64,000 nt of DNA from Blastomussa wellsi (taxonomy: Eukaryota; Cnidaria; Anthozoa; Scleractinia; Plerogyridae). Shown in pieces: positions 1-9,480 of this stretch (positions are counted from its first letter, which is position 1; the number at the start of each line of letters is the position of its first letter). Under the pieces are notes generated by a model that worked only from the letters and a program-made list of their open reading frames with translations, searched no databases and was not told the origin of the DNA. The translations under genes were made by a program, and so were the position numbers. The stretch is taken from contig OX393561.1 in NCBI GenBank assembly GCA_947652115.1, positions 155,907 through 219,906 of the forward strand. Reading direction: 5' to 3'.

Positions 1-772
1 AGTTATCACAAAAAGCGATTGTGCAAAAAATAACGAACCCCAGAGAAAGAAAAATTAGCGAGGAGCAAATTTCGTAAAGATGTCACTTGCTTGAAGTATT
101 CAACGCCGCCGGAAACAGATAAAATATGTCGGTCGCTAAAACTCGCTTTTTCGGGGGCCCCAAAAATGGCGGTTTGACTCGCGATTCATAATGGATGGGT
201 CAGATTCTTTAACTTTCTTAAATGGTCTGTGACCCCTACTTTTTTTCAATGAACTGATTTTATTTACAATTCTTGGCAGATTGGCAAAAAATGAACAAAA
301 AATCAATGTGGGAAGTTTAAAAATTATTAGGTTTTCTGCCCACAGGACATCGAATCCTACCATCTTGTGGCTGTTAGGCGAGTGCAAATGTTGTCGCTTA
401 ATGCGAATTTTTTCTTTAAGGAGCCACACCAATTGAATAAATTCAATTTATGGGTCCATTTAAACAACGTTTGGCAGAGACGCGTTCATTTCAAAGATTT
501 ATTTCCAATATTTTTGTTCTTGTAGACACTGTAGCCGTATTCGCTAACGAAGCGCGATTTTTCAGATTAGGGTGTTCTTCTGGGCATGTTATCTCCAAAA
601 CGAAGTCGGTGACCCCCATTTTTTTTTTTTTTTTTTACATTTCTGACATCAGTTACTCATTATCTTACAGTGGTGGGAGTTTCAGGAAAAAATCAATGGT
701 AGAAAATTTTTGCGCGAACGTCCTTAAGTGCAAATGTGAGTTTAAAAATGTAAAAAGTAGACACAATTCAAT
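1..772. other. Non-coding leading stretch, no gene recognised
   Basis: AT-rich sequence with no open frame that looks like a protein. The only visible structure is two short related segments, around 220-245 and 605-640, each holding 'gtgacccc' followed by a T run, which suggests an old local repeat. Nothing here supports a gene. Confidence 0.5.
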
Positions 773-834
773 ATAATTTGGCTTTATCATCTGGGTTGAT
801 AATGTGAATTGGCCACCGTAAAGAGATTGGAAAG

Positions 835-866
835 TTGACGTTTCGGGCGTTGACCCTTCGTCTGAG
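835..866 (-). ncRNA. Hammerhead-like ribozyme core in Penelope terminal repeat
   Basis: Read on the minus strand the segment gives CAGACGA, a stem-loop GGG-TCAA-CGCCC, then CGAAAC and GTC. This is the order CUGANGA, stem II, GAAA, GUC of a minimal type I hammerhead, known from Penelope-like elements. The U of CUGANGA is replaced by A here, so this copy is probably inactive. Confidence 0.5.
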
Positions 867-1666
867 CGAATCGAGGAATTGTGGGTCGTGTGTGGTTTAT
901 ATACAGAAAAATGGAGCTACGCTATTGGTTGGTGCCTGGTAACGTGAAAAGCAAGAGAATAAATTAGTTCCGGGTTGATTACCTGTTTGGAATGCGCTTC
1001 TGACTAAAACGTTACCTATGTTTTTCTCGCGTTTGGATGAAATTAATAGAGGTTGCGAAAAGATTCTACCAGTATCGTGATCAATTTGAAGTTATTTAAA
1101 ATGTTTTAGAATGATGCATTCCAAACAAGTGATCAACCCGGAACTAAATGCGCTCGCGCACGATGCAAAACACGTTCTTTCATTCGCAACGTTGATATCA
1201 TCCCAAGCGATCTATCAAGATCACTGATCATTTCGCCTGTACCTCAGCCAATTCATAACTTACACTCTTTGCAAAAAGTTATACATCGGCGAAACAGGGA
1301 GACGACTAGGCGACCGATTCCGAGAACACCTTCATGACGTCGAGAAAGACGACAAAAATGCATCTAAACCGGTCACAAGACACTTTAATCTTAGCCTGCG
1401 TAGCTGGCGGGAGTGCTTTAATTTTTGCATTCTAAGCGGATATGGCAGTCTGTGGCCTTTCCCTTCGTCAAGGAAGCGCGGAAAGCCGCAAAACTCTAGA
1501 ACAACAATTTATTTTTCAAATCGGCACTCTTAATCCTCACGGTATCACCGAACGCATTTCATTCAGATTATTTATTCTGTTGTTTTTCACGTTACCAGGC
1601 ACCAACCAATAGCGTAGCTCCACCTTTCTGTATATAAACCACACGCGACCCACAATTCCTCGAATA

Positions 1667-1700
1667 GCTCGGACGAAGGGCTAACGCTCGAAATGTCAGC
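1667..1700 (+). ncRNA. Hammerhead-like ribozyme core, second Penelope arm
   Basis: CGGACGA, stem GGGC/GCTC with a TAAC loop, CGAAA, then TGTC. Same architecture as the 835-866 copy, on the opposite strand because it lies in the inverted arm. The core departs from CUGANGA (CGGACGA) and has T in place of C after GAAA. Confidence 0.45.
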
Positions 1701-1904
1701 TTTCGAATCGATGGCCAATTCACATTATCAACCCAGTTGATAAAGCCAAATTATCTTGCTAAACGTCCCACCGACGCAGCACCAAAGTTTCTTTAGAATC
1801 TTACCCCCACAATTCAATACAGATGGTTTTCACATGATGTCATCGGGTACTAAAATCCAAGACTAAAGAAGTATAAAAGTTTCTATCTTTATCAGGTATA
1901 AAGG

Positions 1905-2200
1905 TTAGGTAAGTCTGCAGTCGGGCCTAGTGACCCATCAGGCCGGAGCTTATCCCGGTTTCTGTAGCATGAAGCGACAGAGAGTATTTCTACTCCCCCC
2001 TGGATGGGATGCTAGTCCATCGCAGGGTTACCCCCCAGCAGTAAATTCGCCGGTACCCATTTATACACCTGGGTGAAGAGAGGCACTGTGAGAGTAAAGT
2101 GTCTTGCCCAAGAACACAACGCAGTGGCCCGGCCAGGACTCGAGCCCGGACCGTCCGATCCAGAGTCCAGCGCACTAACCATTAGGCCACTGCGCCACCC
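1905..2200 (-). repeat. tRNA-derived SINE, minus orientation
   Basis: The right end (about 2136-2199), read on the minus strand, looks like a tRNA head: GGTGGCGCAGTGGCCTAATG with an A-box-like TGGCCTAATGG, then a B-box-like GGTCCGGGCTCGAGTCC. The body to the left holds a direct relative of the sequence at 58665-58689 and 59342-59452, showing it is a dispersed repeat. Short ORFs read through it on both strands are not genes. Confidence 0.75.
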
Positions 2201-2205
2201 ACATA

Positions 2206-3263
2206 AGAGGTACAAAATTTATATCCGTTTACAATTTTTCAGCTCAATAGCATCCACCGTTTAGTAACTAGCGCATTTTGAATTTCAGAATTGTGGCGGT
2301 GCGTGACATGAAGTGTCGATCATATTTGACATAAAAGGTATGTGGTTAATTTTAGCCATTTGAGAAGTCGAAGTAGTAGGAAAAGTGTTTATGTCAATGT
2401 TTGTTTCTCGAAACAAATTTTCATTGCTCCAGATAACTAAAATAAGTTCCAGGTGTTCACATTATTTTCCGGTGGTCGCCATGTTGGTGCACATCTGAGG
2501 TGCACCAACATGGCGGCTCCACACTGGGTAAATCGAATATGTTCGGTTTGGGGTAACGCACAGTCATAAAACTTGGAGAAAATACTTCTTTTGCTATCTC
2601 CTATGATATTTCTTTTTCTTGACTTCATTGACTGATGTTGTTCGATTTATCTTTTTAGTTGCGTGACAGTGAAAAAGATCTATAATGAAACTGTCACTTT
2701 TTCATGTCGTGTAAGAAAACGTCCCGCAACAAGAGTTCGCCGATCCGACTTGTTAAGCCGAAAGCATGCAAACTTGATATATCTCTCCGCTCTCAAACCA
2801 AACGTTTAGTTTCCCTTCAACATCGCAAGACACTGCTTTTTCATTTATGTGGTCTCCCGGACCAATAAAAATGTGCAAATGGTTTCAAAGTTAAATATTT
2901 ATGTATTTACTTGAAATTCTTGAATGCCGCATGGCATCTGCTATGTCCTAAAGCAAAGTCTCTGACTATGTCTGATCCCTCAGCTCTATAGCTAATTCAA
3001 CTGAACAACTCATCTCCGAGAAATAGAAGTCTGCACACATCCGCAACTTCAATTTCAACCAAAATTAAAGCCATTGTTACTAAAGTCAGAAACATTTTAA
3101 AATTCGACAATTAATATAAATAAATTAAATAAAACCCTCAAACCAAAGCCGCCAAAACAGACGGCTCGCAGCATGTAAAACATCACATCCTCGTACCTTC
3201 TTCACCACCATGAAAATTTCCGAACACTTTTCCGTTTAAACCCACACAAAGTTCTAGGCCAGA
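2206..3263. other. Non-coding stretch with one perfect hairpin
   Basis: No coding region recognised. A perfect 16-bp inverted repeat with a 7-nt loop (2477-2492 against 2500-2515) is the only strong structure. The rest is AT-rich unique-looking sequence. Confidence 0.5.
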
Positions 3264-3443
3264 GTAGCCTGCGTAGCTGACGGGATTCGAGGCGAAGTGC
3301 TTTTGTTTTTGGGGAAGCCGTCGTAGGAGCCGTGGAGAGATTGGTGAGGGTTGACCTCGTGGGCTTCGCCCGCGAATGCTGTATGAGTACCTCGGCTAAC
3401 CCTAGCCCTAAACCCTAACCCTAAGCCGGCTACGCAGAGCTAC
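3264..3443. repeat. Short inverted-repeat element with telomere-like stretch
   Basis: Ends GTAGCCTGCGTAGC and GGCTACGCAGAGCTAC are inverted relatives, as in small non-autonomous DNA elements. Near its right end (about 3398-3424) lies a degenerate run of CCCTAA units, the animal telomere repeat. A related GCCTGCGTAGCTGGCGG piece interrupts the Penelope endonuclease near 1395. Confidence 0.5.
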
Positions 3444-4390
3444 ATAAACACCGAGTGCTGGAAATAGAGATGTCATGCCAACCCCGCCCAATAAGGCCAA
3501 GTTTATACGAAATCAAAGATAGCCGTACAAAATTAAACGATACATAAAAGTGGAAATTTCATTGGACATTGATAGTACCCCGATTCTGATAAGTGTGAAA
3601 TACAGACATCGCTCGTCCATTGATCCATCCACTGACTATCCACATACGCCTTTTCGCCGACTGAGAGTTATTTTTTTTTCAAAAAAATAACTCAAAATCG
3701 ATTACAACCTCGTTTCCAGGGTCTCTCAATCTTGTTATTACTATCGACCTGGCCCATGAAATCACTATATATGTCTGTCTCGATTTGCAACAACATAGCC
3801 CAGAAAAGGCACTTATCCAGCCCAGCTTAGCACACATATGCATGCCTTGCCCACCCCTCGGTAGCCAACAGATTGGCAGTTGACGTGGCCAGCGGGCTTC
3901 CAGCGATAAGTTAAAACAAATTGAAAACTTGCTGTGTCCAGAACCAGTACTTTCTTGTGTGTCGGCAACCAATTTCGGCAAACAACAAAAAGTTTCGGCA
4001 ACCAATTTCGGCAAACAACCAAAAAGTTTTGGTAACCAAGCGTTGCATACTTGTTATTAAAGCAACTAATTATTTTCTCACATCACACAAACACTTCATC
4101 CACTATTACCACGAGTGTAATAAAAAAAGATGAACGCGTTACTGTCACGCGTGGCGTTGTGTGATGTTATGTGACGGTTTGTGTTACGGTCACGCGTGAC
4201 ATTGCTTGACAGGTCACATAAAGGGACAAAACCCTTGTCGGGGGGTGCTCGGTTGGCTGTTCGTTGCCTGGCCCCGGCCAGGACTTTCCCTCCGCTGACA
4301 AGGAGGCTGTCGGCCCATTTTACCTCTGGGTTTGAGGTTTGAAATCCCGGGGGGATTTCCGAGCACCCGCGTTATCTATTTTTTATAACA
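3444..4390. other. Intergenic stretch, no gene recognised
   Basis: Holds a small tandem duplication around 3965-4030 (units starting TTTCGGCAAACAAC / TTTCGGCAACC) and GC-rich sequence at 4230-4375 with a weak inverted pair (GGGTGCTCGG and CCGAGCACCC). No protein-like frame found. Confidence 0.45.
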
Positions 4391-4391
4391 C

Positions 4392-5087
4392 TCAGAGAGT
4401 TTTTGTGTTTTTTCTCTCAAAGTTTAGTTCAAATTTGTGCTGGACGCCGCCAGTTTTTTTTCGAAACTCTTGCCGAATCTGGTTTTTTATCTTTTCAAGA
4501 TCCGGCTGGCGTAAATCGGTCTGTTTTTTCGCGAAGTTTGATCGTAAAGTCTTTTTGATTTCGCGATATTTCTGCATTTCACGTGTTATTTGTTTGAATT
4601 CTGAGTCGGAAACATTGTTATCGTCAAGAGCCTGAGAGACAGAGCTTTTTATTGAGTCATGCTTTGCAAGTGCCAGAGCTTGAATTTTCGTGTCTTTATT
4701 AACTTTCCTTTCAAGCTTCTTGTTAATAACTGACTGACCTGTGGAAGCAAAACCTGAAAGGGCTGCTATTCCTGCTATAGGCGCTCCGGCCACAATTCCG
4801 ACACCAGTAAGTGATGTTGCAAGAGCCCAGGAAGACAGAGCGGTTGTCACAGCGCCAAGGGAGACCACGGAATAGTGAATCACTTTCCCACCTTTTTTAT
4901 ATTTTTTCAACACAAGCCTGTAATGCTCTGCCTCATCAGCTATTTCTTTTTCAGTTTTACTTATTTCAGTTAGCCGGAAATTTTCGGCATTTGTTGTTTC
5001 GGGGAGGTTTGGATATATTTGTGTTGTGGAGTAACAATTTTCAACGACCTCGGGCGAGGCACTTGGCAACACATTTACTGAAGACAT
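4392..5087 (-). CDS. Polinton conserved hydrophobic protein, copy 1
   Basis: Open frame of 231 residues. An acidic N-terminus is followed by a basic stretch (KKYKKGGK), a long Ala/Gly/Val-rich segment (about residues 75-125) able to form two membrane helices, then a charged, probably helical C-terminus with a VSDSEFKQITREMQKYREIK block. It is clearly paralogous to the 214-residue protein at 14367-15011, along the whole length. In both copies it lies just downstream of the candidate minor capsid gene on the same strand, so the two form a conserved pair. The function is not known to me; membrane or virion association is inferred from the hydrophobic core. This copy looks intact although its neighbours are broken. 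Confidence 0.65.
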   Translation of the reverse strand: MSSVNVLPSASPEVVENCYSTTQIYPNLPETTNAENFRLTEISKTEKEIADEAEHYRLVLKKYKKGGKVIHYSVVSLGAVTTALSSWALATSLTGVGIVAGAPIAGIAALSGFASTGQSVINKKLERKVNKDTKIQALALAKHDSIKSSVSQALDDNNVSDSEFKQITREMQKYREIKKTLRSNFAKKQTDLRQPDLEKIKNQIRQEFRKKTGGVQHKFELNFERKNTKTL

Positions 5088-5109
5088 TGCAGTATATGAA
5101 ACTGTTAAT

Positions 5110-5774
5110 TTATTTCGACTTTGTAGTGGAGAGGAAGCCCGTTGAAGTCAAAAAGATTTTCATCCTCGTCTTTGACCGAAAGAGTAATATTTGACACATG
5201 CTCGCCGGCAGAAATGCCACGCAAGACGTGTTGTGGGGGCTTTGATAAAAATCTCTTTCATATGCATCTCCTTTTATGTCAAAAGTTTCTAAAACAGTAG
5301 ACGGTTTTCCATTATACAGATTCTGTAATTTGTCAACTAAATCGCAGTGTATGAAATAAGTTGTTGGTGAATTAAGCTTTTTTACAGTTGCAGTGCGTGT
5401 CAATTTGTTTGCAATGCCTAGAAGAGAAGCCATGTTGTCGTCGAATTCAATGTTTTCGCTTGTGTGGTTGAAGATAAACATTGAACCGTCAAAATTATTA
5501 ATTTTTGTTATGATCTCAACACCATATAATTGTAAAAAGTTTTCAATCTCTTTTGCCAACAATTTGAGTGTGTAATGGCCATTACGAAAGATTTTGCCTT
5601 TTCCACAATATTCTCCCCGCCATCTTTTAAGTAAATTTCACCTTCTTCTTTTATGTTATGCCACGAATTGTAGAGGGAGCATGAAAGCAGCCTGATATAA
5701 CTTGGCTTGGGAATAGGGTGATCGAAATACACAGTGTGTGGGTTGCTTAAAGTCGTTACTGTGAGCACAACCAT
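5110..5774 (-). pseudogene. Polinton candidate minor capsid (penton-like) protein, copy 1, frameshifted
   Basis: Starts at the ATG at 5774 and runs about 65 residues through an RLLSCSLYNSWHNIK block, shifts frame near 5575, and continues in the frame ending at 5110. The second part holds FDDNMASLLGI and a FIHCDLVDKLQNLYNGK block, matching the plus-strand relative at 13686-14342. Size (~215 residues) and pattern of short beta-type strands fit a single jelly-roll protein, the kind known as the Polinton penton; that assignment is inference. The C-terminal end diverges from the relative, suggesting a further frameshift near 5220. It is divergent, 35 bp away, from the plus-strand gene starting at 5810. 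Confidence 0.6.
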
Positions 5775-5809
5775 TTTTATATTAGAAAAATATTTTCTTG
5801 TCAAATACA
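5775..5809. promoter_or_regulatory. Short AT-rich gap between divergent Polinton genes
   Basis: Only 35 bp separate the two start codons (5774 minus, 5810 plus). The gap is almost all A/T with a TATATT core. The equivalent gap in the other module (13633-13685) is 53 bp and also A/T-rich, so both probably act as a bidirectional promoter. This is inference from spacing and composition. Confidence 0.35.
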
Positions 5810-6330
5810 ATGGACTCAGGAGGTATTTTTCCAGAAGGAGGTGGTGGTTTTGGCAACGAGTTCGGAAGAACGAGGCAAACACACGAAACCTCGCCTATTC
5901 TCAAACATTGGGCAAGAGATGTCGCAAAAATGCAAGGGGTAAAGCCTCCGAGCCCCCCAATCCCACAGCCCCCCAAGCCGGCAACCAGCTCACTGCATGT
6001 TCCCCCGGAAGGTTTCCCTCAGCAGCTGTCACCAAGCGGTTTAAAAAGCGCATCTTTGCCTATTCCAGCTGTTGGCTTTCACGAAGCCGCGCCGAGTTTG
6101 AAGAAAATAATTAACAGCTCTCTGAATATTTACGTCGCACCTGACCAATACTTCACAACAAAGTTCAGAGAGATCTTTCAGAAAACCAAATTAACTCACC
6201 GTTCAGGGAAAGAGGCTAAAATCTGGCCCTGATATGAGTTACTGGCTGCAATAGCTTAACTTTGCAGTTTGGTGCGCCACAACGCGCTGTGGTATTAGTC
6301 GGGATATTTTCGATAAAGATTTAGTTCTTT
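5810..6330 (+). pseudogene. Fused and truncated Polinton genes (Gly/Pro-rich leader joined to capsid-candidate fragment)
   Basis: The first ~65 residues from the ATG at 5810 are Gly/Pro-rich (FPEGGGGFGNEFGRT, then KPPSPPIPQPPKP) and have no match in the module at 12257-13632. From about 6015 the frame matches the middle of that protein (QLSPS, then LKKI and YVAPDQYFTTKFRE). After stop codons near 6230 the similarity goes on in other frames (a CATT-x-CGIS block) to about 6325, where LINE sequence begins. An internal deletion has therefore joined two genes in frame. Broken by stops and truncated. Confidence 0.55.
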
Positions 6331-6332
6331 TT

Positions 6333-6720
6333 TATACCTCTTGCATCTGTTCCATTCTGACCTACGCATCTCCACTGTTTTTCTATTCTCTTCCAGAGTA
6401 CCTCAAGAATGAACTAGAACGTATTCAGAAAAGGGCTTTTAGAATTATTTGTCCTGGACATTGTTATAATGACGCAATGGAACTTGCTAACATTGTTCCA
6501 ATTAGTGATTATATCTTATAGATTTGTAAGCAAACCTTTGATAGGATAATTAATGATTCAGGTAATCGATTATACAGTCTAGTCCAACAACATGGTCCCT
6601 CACAATACGCTCTTAGGCGCACCAGGCGTTTTTCGGTTCCGAAATGCAAGACGGAAAGATGCATGAATAGCTTTATCATTACACCATCTATTAATTATTT
6701 ATAATGTTTTATATTATTAC
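6333..6720 (+). mobile_element. LINE reverse-transcriptase C-terminal fragment (CR1/L2-like)
   Basis: Broken frames give YASPLFFYSLPEYLKNELER, then IQKRAFRII and a final block with LRRTRRFSVPKCKT, the usual end of CR1/L2-type non-LTR reverse transcriptases after the thumb. In-frame stops are present and no catalytic core remains. An A/T-rich tail follows. Confidence 0.6.
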
Positions 6721-6789
6721 TATTTTATTAAAATTAATTCTTATTATATGTTAACGTATTTATAGATTTTGAAAATATGCAATTCAGCT

Positions 6790-6925
6790 TGTAAGCTGCA
6801 ATATATTTTTATAATAAACTATTCGCTCCGACGAAGGGCTAACGCTCGAAACGTCAGCTCTTGAATCTCTTTACGGTGGCCAATTGACATTATCAACCCA
6901 GTTGATAAAACCAAATTATACTTAG
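6790..6925 (+). mobile_element. Penelope-like 3' terminal fragment
   Basis: Carries the terminal sequence shared by the Penelope copies in this window (TTTACGGTGGCCAATTGACA and TTATCAACCCAGTTGATAAA) directly after a hammerhead-like core. It abuts the Polinton polymerase fragment at about 6926. Confidence 0.65.
6826..6858 (+). ncRNA. Hammerhead-like ribozyme core in Penelope end
   Basis: CCGACGA, stem GGGC/GCTC with loop TAAC, CGAAAC, GTC, then AGC. The GAAA and GUC parts and stem II are intact; C replaces U in CUGANGA. The predicted cleavage point would be after GTC at about 6855. Confidence 0.5.
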
Positions 6926-7756
6926 TACTCAAGGTTTGCCAAATTTACAAACGAGATGACAGGGATCCACATGCATAAAAGTCGCTTGCTGCTGAATAAA
7001 CCTGTTTACACGGGCATGACGATCCTTGACAACAGCAAGATCCTGATGTATGACTTTTTCTACAACAAGCTTAAAAAACAATACGGCCCAAAGTGCGAGC
7101 TTTTGTACACAGACACCGACAGCCTTCTGCTTGATATAGAAACGGATGACGTCTACAAAGACATCGAAAGAAATATCTTTCTATATGATACAAGCGATTA
7201 CCCGGCAGAGCATCCACTACACTCAAACGCCTACAAAAAGGTCTTGGGCAAGATGAAAGATGAATGTGCTGGAACGCCGATAGCAGAGTGCGTGTGTCTG
7301 AGGTCGAAATGTACTCCATTCTGAGGGCGGACGAAAAAAACATCATAAAAGCGAAGGACGTAAAAAGTGCGTTGTCAAGAAACAAATCAAGTATGAACAG
7401 TATAAGGAAACGCTTTTAGGTGCGAAACAGTTATTGCACGGATGAACATTCTTCGAAGTGAGGGGCACCAAATCTATGGCATGCACGTAAACAAGATTTC
7501 GCTGTCCGCGTTTGATTCAAAACGCTGGATAGCAGATGATGGGATCCATACAAATGCTTACGGATACACCAAGCCTTTGACAGATGCTGAAATAGAGTCG
7601 CTCGGGGAGTTAGAAGCTGAAATAGAAGCTTTATTGAAAGATGCGGATTTGCTCACAGCATTTTGTGAGAGTTGCTCAGTGGGTAACTGTGTGTTTGGAG
7701 GGACAACCAGCAGCTCTTCACGCACAAAGCCGCGCTTGGGCCCATCGCGCAAATAG
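6926..7756 (+). pseudogene. PolB: Polinton A family-B DNA polymerase, C-terminal fragment
   Basis: From about 6935 the frame holds NEMTGIHM, PVYTGMTILD and the polymerase metal-binding motif LLYTDTDSLL (motif C, around 7110-7135), typical of the protein-primed family-B polymerase of Polintons. The frame shifts near 7310 (continuing as MYSILRADEKNIIKAK) and again near 7375; it resumes at 7442 with INKISLSAFDSKRW-like text (here VNKISLSAFDSKRW) and runs to a stop at 7756. The exonuclease and N-terminal parts are missing. It converges on, and overlaps the tail of, the minus-strand integrase. A polymerase N-terminus is found separately at 35438-37460. Confidence 0.85.
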
Positions 7757-8708
7757 TAGAGAATGGGTTGATTTGGTTTGGTAAAAGATCTTCAACGACC
7801 AGATTGGATCTGTGGCTCTTTTTACACCACCTTCAAGCTCGCCGGTTTGGCAGAGATAACGAACTTGGACAAGAGAGGGCAGGATTTTTTCGGCCTTTCC
7901 AACAGGCCTTGAATAAAATGTCGATGGCCTTGTATAAAAAGCTTTTTCTTTGATGGCGACTGCGGGCTTCTTGCCGGTAAGGCTTGTTACCTCGTTGTTC
8001 AGAGCCAAAACAACTTCAGGAAGTCTTTTCACCCACGCAGTGGACCGCTGACCCTCAAGGAGTTGCATTTCCACTGCGTACTGGTGCAAGGGTGCGGTTG
8101 AAGCGTTCAACAATGGCTTGGTCGCGGTGAATGTCAACGCGCCCGCGCCGGATATAGGTTTTGGTCTTTTCCATATCTTTTGAGACGGCGCCCATGAATT
8201 CGCGCCCGGGATCAACCAGCAGCAGTTGAGGCCAAGCAAGGGGCGAGCGCTTGTAAATCTTCTGAAAGGCTAGGGCGACCTCATCAGAATTTTTCGAAGT
8301 CAAGGGTTCGGCCTCTTTGTAGCGGCTGGCCACGTCGACAACGGTTAGCGCGTATTTGAAAACTTTGCGCCCGCGGGGCAGTTTGTCGTGTGGCAGAAAA
8401 AGAAGGTCCGCCTGGTGGACCGCTTTAGGTGTGGACACGTCGAATTTTCGCCGAGGAATGCGCCTCGGAGCGGGCAGGTATATCTGCCAGAGGGCTTGGC
8501 TTACCAGCCACTTTTTTGCAGTGTCTTCTGGCACCTTGGCGGCCTCGGATAATTTTTTAACAGCGGCAAGGCCTTTCCAATATCCCCCCGGGCCGTAGTA
8601 TATCTTTGCGAGTTTGGCATCCATCACTATATATAAATAAAAATTTAAAGGGATCTTTGCGAGTTTGGCATCCATCGCGCTAAAAAAGGATCTTTGCGAG
8701 CTTGGCAT
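7558..8708 (-). pseudogene. INT: Polinton A retroviral-type (DDE) integrase, frameshifted
   Basis: Begins at 8708 or, more likely, at a later in-frame ATG (about 8624, MDAKLAKIYYGPGGYWKG). The catalytic core is visible: first Asp in VHQADLLFLP, second Asp in LLLVDPGREFMG, and Glu in IVERFNRTL, 35 residues after the second Asp (DD35E). A frameshift near 8110 moves the reading to the frame with NNEVTSLTGKKP, and another near 7750 to the frame with RDGPKRGFVREELLVVP, ending at 7558. The C-terminal region resembles the basic, chromodomain-like tail of Polinton integrases. It would insert the linear element DNA into chromosomes. Broken, so inactive. Confidence 0.85.
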
Positions 8709-8713
8709 CCATC
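8610..8713 (-). repeat. Triplicated integrase start segment
   Basis: The coding text for MDAKLAKI is present three times (near 8600-8627, 8645-8675 and 8690-8713), separated by A/T-rich spacers, giving the 28-residue N-terminal extension of the open frame. It looks like a small local duplication over the start codon. Confidence 0.6.
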
Positions 8714-8726
8714 GTGCTAAAAAAGT

Positions 8727-9122
8727 TTAAAGGAACCGGAAGGCTGCGTAGCCCAGAGCGAGCGCCCCGGCGCCCACGAACGCGAGTTCACCCTTTTTCT
8801 GCTGCTCGCTTGGCGGATAGAAATCAGAGAACTTGGGCTCTTTGGGAGGTGCCATCCGTTCTTCAGGGTGCACCCTGTTGTAGAGTTTGAAGGCGTAGTC
8901 AGTGTTGGTGAAGTTCTCCTTGGCCTCCTCCTTTATTTGCGCGTTTGTCGCAATCCAGTCGAGAAGTTTGGTGCGGTCACGTGCGTATTTTGCGTACGCA
9001 GCTTGGTACGCCTCGAGAGCTTTATCATGGCGCACTTTTTCTTCTAGCGCTGCTTTTTCACCTCCCCAAAAAGCCCTCGCGAGATAATTACCGCCGATGA
9101 AATCCGCTGCGACACTTGCCAT
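8727..9122 (-). CDS. Polinton A small conserved protein (131 residues) with C-terminal membrane segment
   Basis: Starts MASVAADFIGG. The centre is charged and probably helical (about residues 25-85), followed by FTNTDYAFKLYNRVHPEERM and PPKEPKFSDFYPPSEQQKK, and a hydrophobic C-terminal segment (LAFVGAGALALGYAAFRFL). A degraded relative lies at 63100-63310, in another Polinton relic, so it is a conserved Polinton gene. It sits 19 bp or so upstream of the integrase on the same strand. Function unknown; a virion or membrane protein is possible. The frame is intact. Confidence 0.6.
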   Translation of the reverse strand: MASVAADFIGGNYLARAFWGGEKAALEEKVRHDKALEAYQAAYAKYARDRTKLLDWIATNAQIKEEAKENFTNTDYAFKLYNRVHPEERMAPPKEPKFSDFYPPSEQQKKGELAFVGAGALALGYAAFRFL

Positions 9123-9143
9123 TTTTTTCTTATATATATTTTT

Positions 9144-9365
9144 TCAAATGTTGGTGGGAAGGATTTTCTGGTCCTCCAGGTACTTTTTGAGCGCAACACT
9201 CCCCGCCATCACAGCTGTGAACATTGCGTAGTTTTCGATAGAATTAGAAGGGTCACCTGTAAAACTTTTCTTGAACGTTTTTTTGGCAACCCAGCCTATG
9301 CCAGCAGCGAGGCCGGTAAGGGTGGCGGCATCAATGACGGTTTTGACGAGCTTGCTGTCGGACAT
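9144..9365 (-). CDS. Polinton A small hydrophobic protein (73 residues)
   Basis: MSDSKLVKTVIDAATLTGLA start, one clear hydrophobic segment (about residues 13-27), a basic patch KKTFKKSF, and a second hydrophobic stretch (about 46-58). It lies in a run of short minus-strand genes, 22 bp from the next. I do not recognise a function. The frame is intact and its place in the run supports it as a real gene. Confidence 0.5.
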   Translation of the reverse strand: MSDSKLVKTVIDAATLTGLAAGIGWVAKKTFKKSFTGDPSNSIENYAMFTAVMAGSVALKKYLEDQKILPTNI

Positions 9366-9480
9366 GTTGGTATAGAAAGAAGAGAAAAATATTTAAATCG
9401 AAATTACTCGTCCAATATTTCTTTTATTATCTGTTTTAGCTCTTCTTTTGTAACCTCGTCTTCCTTTATTATTATTGTTT

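Larger units (their letters stand above)
773..1815 (+). mobile_element. Penelope-like element relic between inverted terminal repeats
   Basis: Two inverted arms, about 773-950 and 1583-1754, pair closely and each carries the hammerhead-like core found at the ends of other Penelope copies in this window. Between them, on the plus strand (about 1140-1560), lies a broken GIY-YIG endonuclease reading with KLYIGETGRR, a basic REHL helix and the C-terminal block around LEQQFIFQIGTLNPHG; frameshifts and a ~35-bp foreign insertion near 1395-1428 destroy it. The tail after 1754 (CCCACCGACGCAGCACC) recurs at 37361-37377 after the palindromic copy. No reverse transcriptase domain remains. The family call is firm from the endonuclease; the copy is dead. 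Confidence 0.75.

Noticed and set aside
1990..2264. Three short open frames in the SINE
   Set aside because: They cover a tRNA-derived repeat on both strands, with no protein features.
4811..5194. 127-residue plus-strand frame
   Set aside because: Antisense of the hydrophobic Polinton protein and the penton-like gene.
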